Source: Bacteroidales bacterium UBA1757
GTDB lineage: Bacteria; Bacteroidota; Bacteroidia; Bacteroidales; UBA1402
Reading direction: 5' to 3'
Assembly: GCA_002315625.1 (NCBI GenBank)
Contig: DCHH01000114.1
Coordinates: forward strand, 1 to 28,209
DNA length: 28,209 bases
Position 1 is the stretch's first letter; every line of letters starts with the position of its first letter. The position numbers and the translations under genes are program-made. The notes under the pieces were generated by a model. That model was not told the origin of the DNA, did not search any database, and saw only the letters and a program-made list of their open reading frames with translations. Of this stretch, positions 13,131 through 22,265 are shown in pieces.

Positions 13131-15155
13131 ATGAAGAGACAAAAAACGATAATGTCCTGCCACTTGGCGATACTTGCGGTATTGCTGCTTGGAACTGCCT
13201 TCCCGGCCGTGGCACAGCATTTCGATTCACCGAAGGGCGGCTCAGGAAAACCCTCTTCTTCCTCCGAAAGTAAAACTGAATACAAAACCAGGATTATCGA
13301 CTATGTGCTAGATGAGACACTTGGTGAGAAAACCCGTGTCGAGCCTGATACACTGCCGCTTAACTACCAGCTCCTCTCCATGCCGGAGCGCGAGAGTGCA
13401 ATTGCGGCTTCGTTCCTTGCCAACGGCGGCTCCCCATTCCAGTCGATGATTTATACCGACCGGAAGGCGGAGGAGCGCTTTATTTTCGCCCACCCCTACG
13501 ACCATTGGAAGGCTTCTGCGAGCGAGTGGCATTTTACCAACACAACCCGTCCGTGGACCAACGGAACATACCGTAACACCATAGCCAACAAGACCTCCGG
13601 CGAGGAGTATTTCCGTTTTTTCCTCACTGCCAACTTCAACAGCAGGCTCAATCTGACGGCTGAATTCGAGACGAACAATGCCCGCGGCTACTATACCAAC
13701 CTGGCCTCCCGCGACAAGGGCATCCACGTGTCGATGAACTATCAGGGCCCGCGCTACGAAGCTTTCCTCAGATTGGCGTACAACAGATTCTACAATAAGG
13801 AGAACGGCGGTATTACCGACGACCGCTACATTACCGAGCCGATGGAGATGAGCGGCGGCTATCGTGAGGTTGAGAGCCTTAACATCCCTGTCTATCTGAA
13901 CGATACCTACAACCAGACGGTCTATAAGGACATCTTCCTGAACCACAAGTACCGTTTTGGCTATACCAGAATAGATTCCATCGGGGTGGATGACAGTGTC
14001 GAGACTTTCGTGCCGGTGGCCAGCATCGTCCATACATTCCATATTGACAACGGGTGGCGCCGGTATGAGTCGCAGACGGCAAATCTCAGCTACTACAACA
14101 ATGTGGCCTACTATAATCCGTCACAGACGCGAGACTCCTCGGGACTGACCACGATTCGCAACACAATCGGATTTGCAATGGAGGAGGGGTTCCGTCCGTG
14201 GGTGAAGTTCGGCCTGACGGCATATCTCGAGCACGAGTACCGTAACTATGCGACCATTAGCAGCGATACTACGACGCATGACGATGGGCTCAAGGCATGG
14301 CAGCGTTTTGACTATCATAAGGAGAACCTGCTGTGGGCCGGCGGACGTCTGGTCTCTAAGGGTGATTCGATATTCCAGTTCAGAGCCGACGGCAAGTTCT
14401 GTTTCATGGGCTATGCCGGCAACTTTGACGTTAATGGAGGTCTGCAGACCCATTTCCGGTTGTGGAAAAAACTAGTCAACGTCCATGCTGAGGCTTTGGT
14501 CAAGAACGAGACTCCTGACTATCTCATGAGTCACTACTACTCAAATCACTATTCCTGGGACAATGATTTCAAGAACCAGTTCAGGCTGCGTGTGGCCGGT
14601 GGACTGCGTCTGCCCGACTGGGGAACGGATATAAGCCTTGGGTTTGAGAACCTCAGCAACTACGTCTATTTCGGAGAAGATGCCAAGCCGGCACAGTTGG
14701 ATAGTGCTGGGATTCAAGTGCTTTTTGCCGAGTGGAAGCAGCATTTCGGTTTCGGGATTTTCAATTTCGACTTTGACTTAGCAGGTCAGATGTCGTCCAG
14801 ACAGGAGGTGCTGCCGCTTCCGGCGTTTGCTGCATACGGTAATATCTACATCAAGACATATCTGTCGAAGGTGCTGCTGACCCAGATTGGTGTCGATTGC
14901 CGCTATTTCACCAAGTACTATGCCCCGGCCTACAACCCGGCTGTGGGTATGTACCACACCCAGTCCGAACTCCAGATAGGTAACTATCCATATATGAACG
15001 TCTATGCCAACTTCCACCTGAAGAGGGCCCGTTTCTATATTATGTATGCCCATCTGAGCAGGCTGTTTGCTGAACCCAACTACTTCCAGGCCCCCCATTA
15101 TCCGCGCAATCCGGCTTCAATCATGATGGGTCTTTCCTGGAACTTCTACGATTGA
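13131..15155 (+). CDS. Putative outer-membrane porin (PF14121-like family)
   Basis: 674 aa. Signal peptide about 1-28 (hydrophobic LAILAVLLLGTAF, cleavage after AVA, mature QHFDSPKGG), then a Ser/Lys-rich linker and a long beta-barrel made of alternating aromatic strands, ending SIMMGLSWNFYD. The aromatic, C-terminal beta-signal-like end fits insertion by the BAM machinery. Segments such as EYFRFFLTANFNSRLNLTAEF and DKGIHVSMNYQGPRYEAFLRL match the Bacteroidota putative-porin family (Porin_10). Substrate unknown; no TonB box or plug is present, so diffusion rather than energised uptake is likely. An AGAGGG stretch precedes the ATG. The stop is 7 bp from ligA, so the essential ligase appears to be transcribed with this gene. 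Confidence 0.8.
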   Translation: MKRQKTIMSCHLAILAVLLLGTAFPAVAQHFDSPKGGSGKPSSSSESKTEYKTRIIDYVLDETLGEKTRVEPDTLPLNYQLLSMPERESAIAASFLANGGSPFQSMIYTDRKAEERFIFAHPYDHWKASASEWHFTNTTRPWTNGTYRNTIANKTSGEEYFRFFLTANFNSRLNLTAEFETNNARGYYTNLASRDKGIHVSMNYQGPRYEAFLRLAYNRFYNKENGGITDDRYITEPMEMSGGYREVESLNIPVYLNDTYNQTVYKDIFLNHKYRFGYTRIDSIGVDDSVETFVPVASIVHTFHIDNGWRRYESQTANLSYYNNVAYYNPSQTRDSSGLTTIRNTIGFAMEEGFRPWVKFGLTAYLEHEYRNYATISSDTTTHDDGLKAWQRFDYHKENLLWAGGRLVSKGDSIFQFRADGKFCFMGYAGNFDVNGGLQTHFRLWKKLVNVHAEALVKNETPDYLMSHYYSNHYSWDNDFKNQFRLRVAGGLRLPDWGTDISLGFENLSNYVYFGEDAKPAQLDSAGIQVLFAEWKQHFGFGIFNFDFDLAGQMSSRQEVLPLPAFAAYGNIYIKTYLSKVLLTQIGVDCRYFTKYYAPAYNPAVGMYHTQSELQIGNYPYMNVYANFHLKRARFYIMYAHLSRLFAEPNYFQAPHYPRNPASIMMGLSWNFYD

Positions 15156-15162
15156 TGCGGTT

Positions 15163-17346
15163 ATGAATAAGTCTGATACTAAGGTAGTTGCCAATGATGG
15201 AATGTCCCAGGCACGCGAGCGGATAGAGGCTTTGCGGCGCCAGTTGAGGCAGGCCGACTACGACTACTATGTCAAGTCGATGCCTACTCTTTCGGACTTC
15301 GAGTATGATGCCTTGATGCGGGAGTTGCAGCAGCTGGAAAAGGAGCATCCCGAGTGCTTCGATGCCGATTCGCCTACGATGCGTGTTGGCAGCGACCTTT
15401 CGACAGGTTTCCGTCAGGAGGCGCACCATTATCCGATGCTCTCACTGGGCAATACCTACAGCGAGGCTGAAGTTCAGGATTTCTTCAACCGTACAGCCAA
15501 ACTGTTGCACGACGATTTCGAGATTGTCTGCGAACTCAAGTTTGACGGTACATCCATTTCCCTGACCTACGAACACGGACGTCTTGTCAAGGCTCTTACC
15601 CGTGGGGACGGGCAGAAGGGCGACAATGTGACGGCTAATGTCCGCACTATCAGGAGTATTCCCCTTCAGCTTCCCGATGGCCCGTGGCCCGATTTCTTTG
15701 AAATGAGGGGAGAGGTGCTGATGCCCTGGGAGGTGTTCGAACTCTTGAACCGGGAGAGGGAAGAGCAGGAGGAGGCTCTGTTCGCCAATCCCCGCAATGC
15801 TGCTTCGGGTACGCTTAAGCAGTTGAACCCCAAGGTGGTAGCTTCAAGAAAACTGGATGCATACCTCTATTATCTGTTGGGTGACAAACTACCCTCAGAC
15901 GGCCATTACGAGAATATGCAGGCAGCCCGTTCGTGGGGGTTCCACGTATCGGATGCAATGCGCAAGTGTCGCACCCTTGACGAGGTGATGGACTTCATCC
16001 ACTACTGGGACACTGCCCGCCGCAACCTTCCTTTTGCCACTGATGGCATAGTTTTGAAAGTCAACTCGTTACGCCAGCAGGAAGAACTTGGATATACGGC
16101 AAAGTCACCCCGCTGGGCAATCGCGTACAAGTTCCAGGCCGAGAGGGCATGTACCTGTCTGAGGTCTGTCAGTTTTCAGGTAGGTCGTCAGGGTACGGTC
16201 ACTCCGGTGGCAAATCTCGACCCGGTTCAATTGTCTGGTACCGTCGTAAAGCGTGCAACGCTGCACAATGCCGATTTCATGAAGCAGCTGGATCTGCATC
16301 TTGGTGACATGGTTTATGTTGAAAAAGGCGGGGAAATCATCCCGAAGATTGTGGGAGTGGATTTGGATGCCAGGATAAACCGTCCAATTGAGAAAATAGT
16401 TTTTGTGGATGTCTGCCCTGAATGCGGTACGCCGCTGGTGCGCGAGGATGGGGAGGCGGCATGGTACTGCCCAAATATGGATGCCTGCCCGCCGCAGATT
16501 GAGGGGCGTATTGAGCATTTCGTCTCCCGCAAGGCTATGGCCATCGAGGGTATCGGCGAGGAAATAGTCCACCTGCTGTGCTCCAAGGGAATGCTGCACG
16601 ATATTTCCGATATCTATCGCCTGAAGGCCGATGAACTTGCATTGCTGGAGGGGTTGGGAATGAAGTCGGCCGAAAAACTGATGCAGAGTATTGCGGCATC
16701 ACGTGGCGTTCCATACGAAAGGGTTCTTTTCGCATTGGGAATCAGATATGTAGGTGAGACTACGGCCAAGAAACTTGCTGAGGCATTTCCGACAATTGAT
16801 GCTCTTATGGATGCTTCGCTTGAGCAGTTGTCGGCAGTCGATGAAATAGGGGAGAGGATTGCACGCAGTGTCGTGGAGTGGTTCTCTGATGCTGCCCACC
16901 TTGCAATCGTGGAGGCGCTTCGGGCTGAAGGGCTGCAGATGGCTTCAAATGCAGAAAAGGTTCTTCGCGGGGATGTCTTCGCGGGGATGGGCATTGTCAT
17001 AAGCGGTGTGTTCAACCATCATACCCGCGATGAATACAAGGCGATGATTGAGGCGTATGGCGGAAAGAATGTGGCTTCGGTCTCGGCCAAGACTTCGTTT
17101 ATCTTGGCGGGTGAGAATATGGGCCCGTCAAAGCTGGAGAAGGCCCAGGCTTTGGGGGTTAGGATTGTGGATGAGGAGACTTTCCTTTCCATGCTGCCCT
17201 CTGAACAGGCTAATGAACAGCCCTCTGAACAGGCTAATGAACAGCCTTCTGAGGAGTTGCAGCCAACGCAGCCAACGCAGCCAAAACAGGCCGTTCAAGC
17301 CAGTGAGCAGCCGGTAATGGGCAGCCTGTTTGACGGATTTGAATAG
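15163..17346 (+). CDS. ligA: NAD+-dependent DNA ligase LigA
   Basis: 727 aa, somewhat longer than the usual 660-680. It seals nicks during replication and repair using NAD+. Domain order is complete: Ia (DYDYYVKSMPTLSDFEYD, 33-49), nucleotidyltransferase with adenylated K126 in ELKFDG (124-129), OB fold (about 330-410), four-Cys zinc finger C418, C421, C436, C442, helix-hairpin-helix (GIGEEIVHLL, GLGMKSAEKL, ALGIRYVGETTAKKL) and BRCT (about 600-678). The extra length is a tail after residue 679: two copies of an 8-aa PSEQANEQ unit encoded by 24-bp tandem repeats, PTQPTQPKQ, then MGSLFDGFE. SLF resembles the core of beta-clamp-binding motifs. It follows the porin by 7 bp and precedes a DUF6913-like gene by 16 bp, implying one operon. 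Confidence 0.98.
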   Translation: MNKSDTKVVANDGMSQARERIEALRRQLRQADYDYYVKSMPTLSDFEYDALMRELQQLEKEHPECFDADSPTMRVGSDLSTGFRQEAHHYPMLSLGNTYSEAEVQDFFNRTAKLLHDDFEIVCELKFDGTSISLTYEHGRLVKALTRGDGQKGDNVTANVRTIRSIPLQLPDGPWPDFFEMRGEVLMPWEVFELLNREREEQEEALFANPRNAASGTLKQLNPKVVASRKLDAYLYYLLGDKLPSDGHYENMQAARSWGFHVSDAMRKCRTLDEVMDFIHYWDTARRNLPFATDGIVLKVNSLRQQEELGYTAKSPRWAIAYKFQAERACTCLRSVSFQVGRQGTVTPVANLDPVQLSGTVVKRATLHNADFMKQLDLHLGDMVYVEKGGEIIPKIVGVDLDARINRPIEKIVFVDVCPECGTPLVREDGEAAWYCPNMDACPPQIEGRIEHFVSRKAMAIEGIGEEIVHLLCSKGMLHDISDIYRLKADELALLEGLGMKSAEKLMQSIAASRGVPYERVLFALGIRYVGETTAKKLAEAFPTIDALMDASLEQLSAVDEIGERIARSVVEWFSDAAHLAIVEALRAEGLQMASNAEKVLRGDVFAGMGIVISGVFNHHTRDEYKAMIEAYGGKNVASVSAKTSFILAGENMGPSKLEKAQALGVRIVDEETFLSMLPSEQANEQPSEQANEQPSEELQPTQPTQPKQAVQASEQPVMGSLFDGFE
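17197..17244 (+). repeat. In-frame 24-bp tandem repeat at the ligA 3' end
   Basis: A 24-bp unit beginning CCCTCTGAACAGG is present twice without a mismatch (17197-17220, 17221-17244), followed by a partial third copy (CCTTCTGAGGAG). Shorter 9-bp CAGCCAACG repeats follow. All are multiples of three, so copy-number change would lengthen or shorten the tail without breaking the frame. Confidence 0.8.
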
Positions 17347-17362
17347 TAATTTTTTTATCATA

Positions 17363-17896
17363 ATGGATAATACACGTCTGAGACAACTGACTGCCGAAGC
17401 GGACACCAGAAACAGTGCCCGAACCAAGTCGTTACTCACTTTTGAGGCTGTTCACAAAGTGATGGTTCTTTTCGATGATGCCGACTACGAGGGGATTGTC
17501 CCGTTTTTGTCGCAGCTGGAGAGCAGTGGCAGGAAGGTGCGAGCCTGGAGTTTCTCTCCCGACTACGACCCAGCTGTCGATGCCCGTTTCGATCGGAGCT
17601 ATCGCATGTTTGTCATGAGCAAGCGTCACTTTGACTCCAAGGGTCTGCCGCTGCAATGGGTTGAAAGGGATTTCCGCAGCTGGGATGCGGAGCTTCTCAT
17701 CGACCTTTCGCGGCGTGAAAATCCTGTGACAGAGTATTTTGCGGCTACTTCTTCGGCCTCTTTCAAAATCGGATTGAAGACATCGGTTCCTTCCCGGTAT
17801 GAACTGGTCTTTGACGTCAGCCACTCACAAGGTGATATCAGTCAGCATGTTTCGCGGCTGATGGTGTATTATCGTTCGCTCAAGCCCGCGGAATGA
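17363..17896 (+). CDS. DUF6913-like protein between ligA and dapA
   Basis: 177 aa from the ATG at 17363; an in-frame TTG at 17330 overlaps ligA and is disfavoured. No signal peptide or membrane segment, so cytoplasmic. The protein has a VHKVMVLFDDADYEGIVPFLSQLESSGRKVRAWSFS stretch (starts near residue 31) that looks like an alpha/beta fold, and a conserved-looking end FDVSHSQGDISQHVSRLMVYYRSLKP. I recognise it, with moderate confidence, as the uncharacterised family annotated DUF6913 in Bacteroidota, often near ligA/dapA. Function unknown. It follows ligA by 16 bp and precedes dapA by 44 bp, where a promoter element occurs. No catalytic motif is evident. Confidence 0.8.
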   Translation: MDNTRLRQLTAEADTRNSARTKSLLTFEAVHKVMVLFDDADYEGIVPFLSQLESSGRKVRAWSFSPDYDPAVDARFDRSYRMFVMSKRHFDSKGLPLQWVERDFRSWDAELLIDLSRRENPVTEYFAATSSASFKIGLKTSVPSRYELVFDVSHSQGDISQHVSRLMVYYRSLKPAE

Positions 17897-17906
17897 AATA
17901 TTTTCG

Positions 17907-17914
17907 TACCTTTG
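17907..17914 (+). promoter_or_regulatory. -7 element for dapA-pheT-yebC
   Basis: TACCTTTG at 17907-17914, preceded by TTTTCG and followed by CAGC, is a perfect TAnnTTTG. A -33 TTTG is not evident, as the upstream bases belong to the previous gene. It lies 27 bp before the dapA ATG at 17941 and may start a second transcript within the block. Confidence 0.6.
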
Positions 17915-17940
17915 CAGCTTGAATTCAAAAATCAGATTAA

Positions 17941-18843
17941 ATGTCAACATCGATTCAGACCAAACTCAGAGGCCTTGGTATAGCACTCATCACCCCGTTC
18001 AAGGGGGATGAGTCAGTTGATTTTGCGGCTTTGGACAGATTGGTTGACCGCATAGTAGATGGAGCTGCAGACTATATTGTCGTGCTCGGAACCACTGCCG
18101 AGACGCCCACTTTGACTGCTGAGGAGCGTGAGGAGGTGATTGCGCGAGTCCGTCAGAGAGTCAACGGACGGATGCCGCTGGTCTTGGGATGCGGCGGAAA
18201 CTGTACAGCAAATGTCGTACGGGAGCTGCAGAGCCGCGACTTGAACGGTTTCTCCGCAATACTTTCGGTGACACCTTATTATAATAAACCGTCGCAGGAG
18301 GGAATCTACCAGCACTACAAGGCCATTGCTGAGGCTTCGCCGGTGCCTGTAATCCTGTATAATGTTCCGGGTCGTACGGGTGTGAACATGACTGCTGAAA
18401 CTACCCTTCGCCTGGCAAACGACTTTCCCGAGAAGATTGTCGCTGTCAAGGAGGCTTCGGGCAATATGGGGCAGATGAACAATATCATCAAGCATAAACC
18501 CGAGAGTTTCAGTGTTATTTCCGGCGATGACGGCATCGCTTTCCCGCTGATTACGATGGGGGCTGTCGGGGTTATTTCGGTCATTGGCAATGCTTTCCCG
18601 AGGGAGTTCGGACGCATGGTCAGGCTGGCCCTGAAAGGCGATTATGCCAATGCCCTTGAGATTCACCACCGTTTCACAGACCTCTTCGACCTGCTTTTTG
18701 TCGATGGTAATCCGGCCGGGGTGAAGTGCCTGCTTAGTGAGATGGGATATATTGAGAATAAGCTTCGTCTGCCGCTTGTGCCCACGAGGCTTTCAACATA
18801 CGAAAAGATACATGAAGTGCTTGAACGTCTGAATATCAAATAG
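17941..18843 (+). CDS. dapA: 4-hydroxy-tetrahydrodipicolinate synthase DapA
   Basis: 300 aa, family length. It condenses pyruvate with aspartate semialdehyde, the first committed step of diaminopimelate and lysine synthesis, in the cytoplasm. The TIM-barrel motifs are present: LGTTAETPTL (T51-T52; the family commonly has GTTGE, here the Gly is Ala), PYYNKPSQEG (112-121), Y140 in ILYNVPGRTG with R145, and Schiff-base K170 in AVKEASGN. These correspond to T44/T45, Y133, R138 and K161 of the E. coli enzyme. The C-terminal helical domain is complete. A promoter-like element at 17907 precedes it, and pheT begins 17 bp after its stop, so co-transcription is likely. Confidence 0.97.
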   Translation: MSTSIQTKLRGLGIALITPFKGDESVDFAALDRLVDRIVDGAADYIVVLGTTAETPTLTAEEREEVIARVRQRVNGRMPLVLGCGGNCTANVVRELQSRDLNGFSAILSVTPYYNKPSQEGIYQHYKAIAEASPVPVILYNVPGRTGVNMTAETTLRLANDFPEKIVAVKEASGNMGQMNNIIKHKPESFSVISGDDGIAFPLITMGAVGVISVIGNAFPREFGRMVRLALKGDYANALEIHHRFTDLFDLLFVDGNPAGVKCLLSEMGYIENKLRLPLVPTRLSTYEKIHEVLERLNIK

Positions 18844-18860
18844 ATTATCACAATAAAGAC

Positions 18861-21311
18861 ATGAATATTTCATATAGCTGGTTAAAGGATTTTGTCGATT
18901 TCGATTTGACACCTGTCGAGACTGCTGATACGCTTACATCAATCGGTCTGGAAAACGGTCCGGTCGAGATGGTCGAATCAATCAAGGGTGGACTGGAAGG
19001 ACTTGTCATAGGAGAGGTGCTGACATGCGTCAGCCATCCCGACTCTGACCACCTCCACATCACAACCGTCAACGTTGGTGGCCCCGAACCCCTCACAATA
19101 GTCTGCGGCGCTCCCAATGTAGCTGCCGGGCAAAAAGTCGTGGTTGCAACAATCGGTACAAAACTTTACAGCGGCGACGACTGCTTCACAATCAAGAAAT
19201 CAAAAATCCGTGGCCAGGAGAGTTTTGGCATGATTTGTGCTGAGGATGAAATCGGGATTGGCAACGACCACAGCGGCATCATTGTACTGCCTGCTGATGC
19301 CCCCGTAGGCCTCCTTGCCGCAAAGTACTACCATCTTGAAAGCCAGCCGGTTCTGGAGGTAGATATTACTCCGAACCGTGCCGATGCAACTTCCCACTTC
19401 GGTGTAGCCCGCGACCTGTACGCCTGGTTGAAGAGCCAGGGAAGGGACGTGGTCCTAAAGCGTCCGTCAGTCGATGCCTTCAAGGTTGATAATCATAATC
19501 TTACCATTACTGTCGATGTGAAGAATCCGGAGGCTTGTCCCCGTTATGCGGGTGTAAGCCTGACCAATGTCCACGTCAAGGAATCGCCCAAGTGGTTGCA
19601 GGACCGTCTGCGCCTTATCGGACTCCACCCGATCAACAACGTGGTCGATGTCAGCAACTACCTCCTCCACGAGATGGGTCAGCCGCTCCATACCTTTGAT
19701 GCTGCAAAAATCAAGGGAAACCGTATCGAGGTTCGCACTGCCTGCGGCAAGTTCACCACTCTCGATGGTGTGGAACGCACTCTGGACGAGAAGGACCTGA
19801 TGATTTGCAATGCCGAGGAGCCCATGTGCATAGCCGGTGTATTTGGCGGTCTGGATTCAGGAGTCACCTCCGAGACGACCTCTGTCTTTATCGAAAGTGC
19901 CTATTTCAACCCGGTGTGGGTGCGCAAGACCGCCCGCCGTCACGGTCTCAATACCGATTCGTCGTTCCGTTTCGAGCGTGGAATCGATCCGGCAAATACG
20001 ATTTATGTGCTGAAACGTGCCGCTCTGATGATTAAGGAACTGGCCGATGCCGAGATTTCCTCTGAAATCACGGATATCTATCCCACTCCCGTCGAGGACT
20101 TCAAGGTGACGTTGAGCTATGAACGCTGCGACAATCTGATTGGCAAGGTTATCGACCGCGACATCATCAAGCGGATTCTCTGTGCCCTGGAAATGAAGAT
20201 ACTTTCCGAGAAGGACGGCGTTCTGGAGCTTCTGGTGCCGGCATACCGCGTCGATGTGCAGCGCGACTGCGACGTGATTGAGGACATCCTCCGTATCTAT
20301 GGCTACAACAATGTCGAATATACTTCGAGCATCAAGAGCACACTGAGCCATGCTGCACACCCCGACAGCAACCGCCTGATGAACCTTGTCAGCGAACAAC
20401 TTACGGCATGCGGTTTCAACGAGGTACTGAACAACTCGCTGACATCCGTCTCCTACTATGAACCTCTCACGACATGGCCTCTGGACCACTGTGTGAAGGT
20501 CATGAATGCTCTTAGCAACGACCTGGGCGTTATGCGCCAGACCCTTCTGTTCGGCGGACTGGAGAACATTGCCCGCAACCGCAACCGCCGCATTCTTGAT
20601 TTGAAACTTTACGAGTACGGTTCATGCTATCATTTCAATGCTGAAAACCGCCGCGAAGGGGAGGTCCTTTCACCCTATAGCGAAGAGGCCCATTTCGGTC
20701 TCTGGCTTTGCGGCAACCGTCACTCCCAGAGCTGGAACGCTACGGAGGAGGCCATGACCGTATATGACCTGAAGGCTTACGTCCAGAACATCTTCGTCCG
20801 TCTGGGATTCAACGACTGGCAGATTGCGGAGGCTGACGGCAATGATGTCTATTCACATTCGCTGGCCTACAAGAACCGCGCTGGAAAGGTTGTTGCCACG
20901 ATTGCAGAGGTGAGCCGTACGGTTCTCTCCCGCTTCGATATCGATGCGCCGGTCTATTTCGCAGACATTGAATGGCCCGCCCTTTTGAAGGCGGTCCGTA
21001 ACAATAAGGTATCGTACAGCGAACTTCCCAAGTTCCCGGAGGTGCGCCGCGACCTGGCCCTGCTGGTCGATAAGCAGTGCCATTTCGACGACATCGAGAA
21101 GATTGCCTTCGCAACGGAGAAGAAACTGCTCAAGGCCGTTTCGCTCTTCGATGTGTTCGAGGGCAAGGCGCTGATGGCAGGCAAGAAGTCATACGCGGTC
21201 AGCTTCATCCTGCAGGATTTCGAGCAGACCCTGACAGACCAGCGGATTGATGCCATTATGAACAAAATTATCAATAACTTACAAAATAAACTCGGTGCTG
21301 TGCTGCGGTAG
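18861..21311 (+). CDS. pheT: Phenylalanyl-tRNA synthetase beta subunit PheT
   Basis: 816 aa, normal for the bacterial beta subunit; with PheS it forms the alpha2-beta2 enzyme that charges tRNA-Phe. Visible domains: N-terminal MNISYSWLKDFVDFD; EMAP-II/OB-like tRNA-binding domain about 40-150 (HPDSDHLHITTVNVGG, ICAEDEIGIGNDHSGI); B3/B4 editing domain; the conserved SSFRFERGIDP region; B5 domain; catalytic-core-like domain (NSLTSVSYYEPL, GGLENIARNRNR); and C-terminal ferredoxin-like anticodon-binding domain from about 722 (FPEVRRDLALLVD, FDVFEGKALMAGKKSYAVSFILQD). pheS is not in the window, so the subunits are encoded apart. It lies 17 bp after dapA and 36 bp before the yebC-family gene. Confidence 0.97.
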   Translation: MNISYSWLKDFVDFDLTPVETADTLTSIGLENGPVEMVESIKGGLEGLVIGEVLTCVSHPDSDHLHITTVNVGGPEPLTIVCGAPNVAAGQKVVVATIGTKLYSGDDCFTIKKSKIRGQESFGMICAEDEIGIGNDHSGIIVLPADAPVGLLAAKYYHLESQPVLEVDITPNRADATSHFGVARDLYAWLKSQGRDVVLKRPSVDAFKVDNHNLTITVDVKNPEACPRYAGVSLTNVHVKESPKWLQDRLRLIGLHPINNVVDVSNYLLHEMGQPLHTFDAAKIKGNRIEVRTACGKFTTLDGVERTLDEKDLMICNAEEPMCIAGVFGGLDSGVTSETTSVFIESAYFNPVWVRKTARRHGLNTDSSFRFERGIDPANTIYVLKRAALMIKELADAEISSEITDIYPTPVEDFKVTLSYERCDNLIGKVIDRDIIKRILCALEMKILSEKDGVLELLVPAYRVDVQRDCDVIEDILRIYGYNNVEYTSSIKSTLSHAAHPDSNRLMNLVSEQLTACGFNEVLNNSLTSVSYYEPLTTWPLDHCVKVMNALSNDLGVMRQTLLFGGLENIARNRNRRILDLKLYEYGSCYHFNAENRREGEVLSPYSEEAHFGLWLCGNRHSQSWNATEEAMTVYDLKAYVQNIFVRLGFNDWQIAEADGNDVYSHSLAYKNRAGKVVATIAEVSRTVLSRFDIDAPVYFADIEWPALLKAVRNNKVSYSELPKFPEVRRDLALLVDKQCHFDDIEKIAFATEKKLLKAVSLFDVFEGKALMAGKKSYAVSFILQDFEQTLTDQRIDAIMNKIINNLQNKLGAVLR

Positions 21312-21347
21312 TCCCTTCCGTTGTAACAGGCCAAAAACACTTCAATT

Positions 21348-22076
21348 ATGGGAAGAGCATTTGAATACAGAAAAGCCAGAAAGCTGAAACGCTGGGGCAA
21401 CATGTCCCGCACTTTTACGAGAATCGGTAAGGAAATCTCGTCTTGCGTACGCGAGGCCGGTCCCGACCCGAACGCAAATGCGCGCCTTCGTGTCCTCATG
21501 CAGAATGCCAAGGCTGCCAACATGCCTAAGGAAAATGTCGAAAGGGCTATCAAGAAGGCTGTGTCTAAGGACTTTACCGGTTACAAGGACGTCGTCTATG
21601 AAGGATACGGCCCTCACGGAATTGCCATCCTCGTCGAGACTCAGACCGACAACCCAACCCGCACCGTTGCAACCGTGCGCAGTGCCCTGACCCGCTACAA
21701 CGGCACTCTGGGTACACAGGGAAGTCTTTCCTTTATTTTCGAGCGTAAGGCCGTATTCAAAATCAAACCCAAGGAGGGAATGGATTTCGACGAGATGCAG
21801 CTTGAACTGATTGACCTCGGAGCCGACGATTTCGACCAGGACGAGGAGGAAATCATCATCTTCGGTGCCCCCGATTCTTTTGCCAAGATTCAGAAGTATC
21901 TCGAAGATGGTGGCTATGAGCTGATTTCTGCTGAGTTCGAGCGTTTTGCCAACGACTACAAGGACGTCACTCCCGAACAGCGCGAGAGCATCAACAAGCT
22001 CGTCGAGCGTCTGGAGGAGGACGATGACGTTTCGACCGTCTATACTAACATGCGCGAACTTGAAGAAGAAGAGTAA
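21348..22076 (+). CDS. YebC/PmpR-family protein
   Basis: 242 aa, full family length. It has the characteristic start MGRAFEYRKARKLKRWGNMSR and the ANMPKENVERAIKKA helix, then VVYEGYGPHGIAILVETQTDNPTRTVATVR, GSLSFIFERKAVF and an acidic C-terminus ending LEEEE. The family (YebC, PmpR, mitochondrial TACO1) was annotated as DNA-binding transcriptional regulators; later work links members to translation, including relief of ribosome stalling. The MGRAFEYRKA start, in place of the MAGHSKWANI of E. coli YebC, is the Bacteroidota form. It is the last gene of the housekeeping block, 36 bp after pheT, and is followed by an intrinsic terminator. Confidence 0.95.
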   Translation: MGRAFEYRKARKLKRWGNMSRTFTRIGKEISSCVREAGPDPNANARLRVLMQNAKAANMPKENVERAIKKAVSKDFTGYKDVVYEGYGPHGIAILVETQTDNPTRTVATVRSALTRYNGTLGTQGSLSFIFERKAVFKIKPKEGMDFDEMQLELIDLGADDFDQDEEEIIIFGAPDSFAKIQKYLEDGGYELISAEFERFANDYKDVTPEQRESINKLVERLEEDDDVSTVYTNMRELEEEE

Positions 22077-22102
22077 TCAATATTTGTCAGATCGATATTC
22101 AG

Positions 22103-22133
22103 TCCCCGAGGCCCTCTGCCCCGGGGATTTTTT
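22103..22133 (+). terminator. Intrinsic terminator after the YebC-family gene
   Basis: TCCCCG at 22103-22108 pairs with CGGGGA at 22122-22127 around a 13-nt loop, and a T6 run follows directly (22128-22133). It closes the porin to yebC block. The remaining 22134-22265 is AT-rich leader; CACCTTTG at 22240-22247 is the nearest thing to a -7 box for the next gene but lacks the TA. Confidence 0.75.
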
Positions 22134-22265
22134 GTGAAAAAATATTACGGTTAGGGCACTTGAGGGGGTAAAAACGCATCGGAATAATAAAAAAAGCAAA
22201 TATGGCGGGCAGTGTTAAACCATTCCACCTTTGGAGTATCTAAGAACCGATTTTTAACAAAAACG

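Noticed and set aside
18013..18669. 218-aa minus-strand frame inside dapA, and the similar 210-aa frame at 19857-20489 inside pheT
   Set aside because: Both are antisense to strongly conserved housekeeping genes and show no domain or signal of their own.
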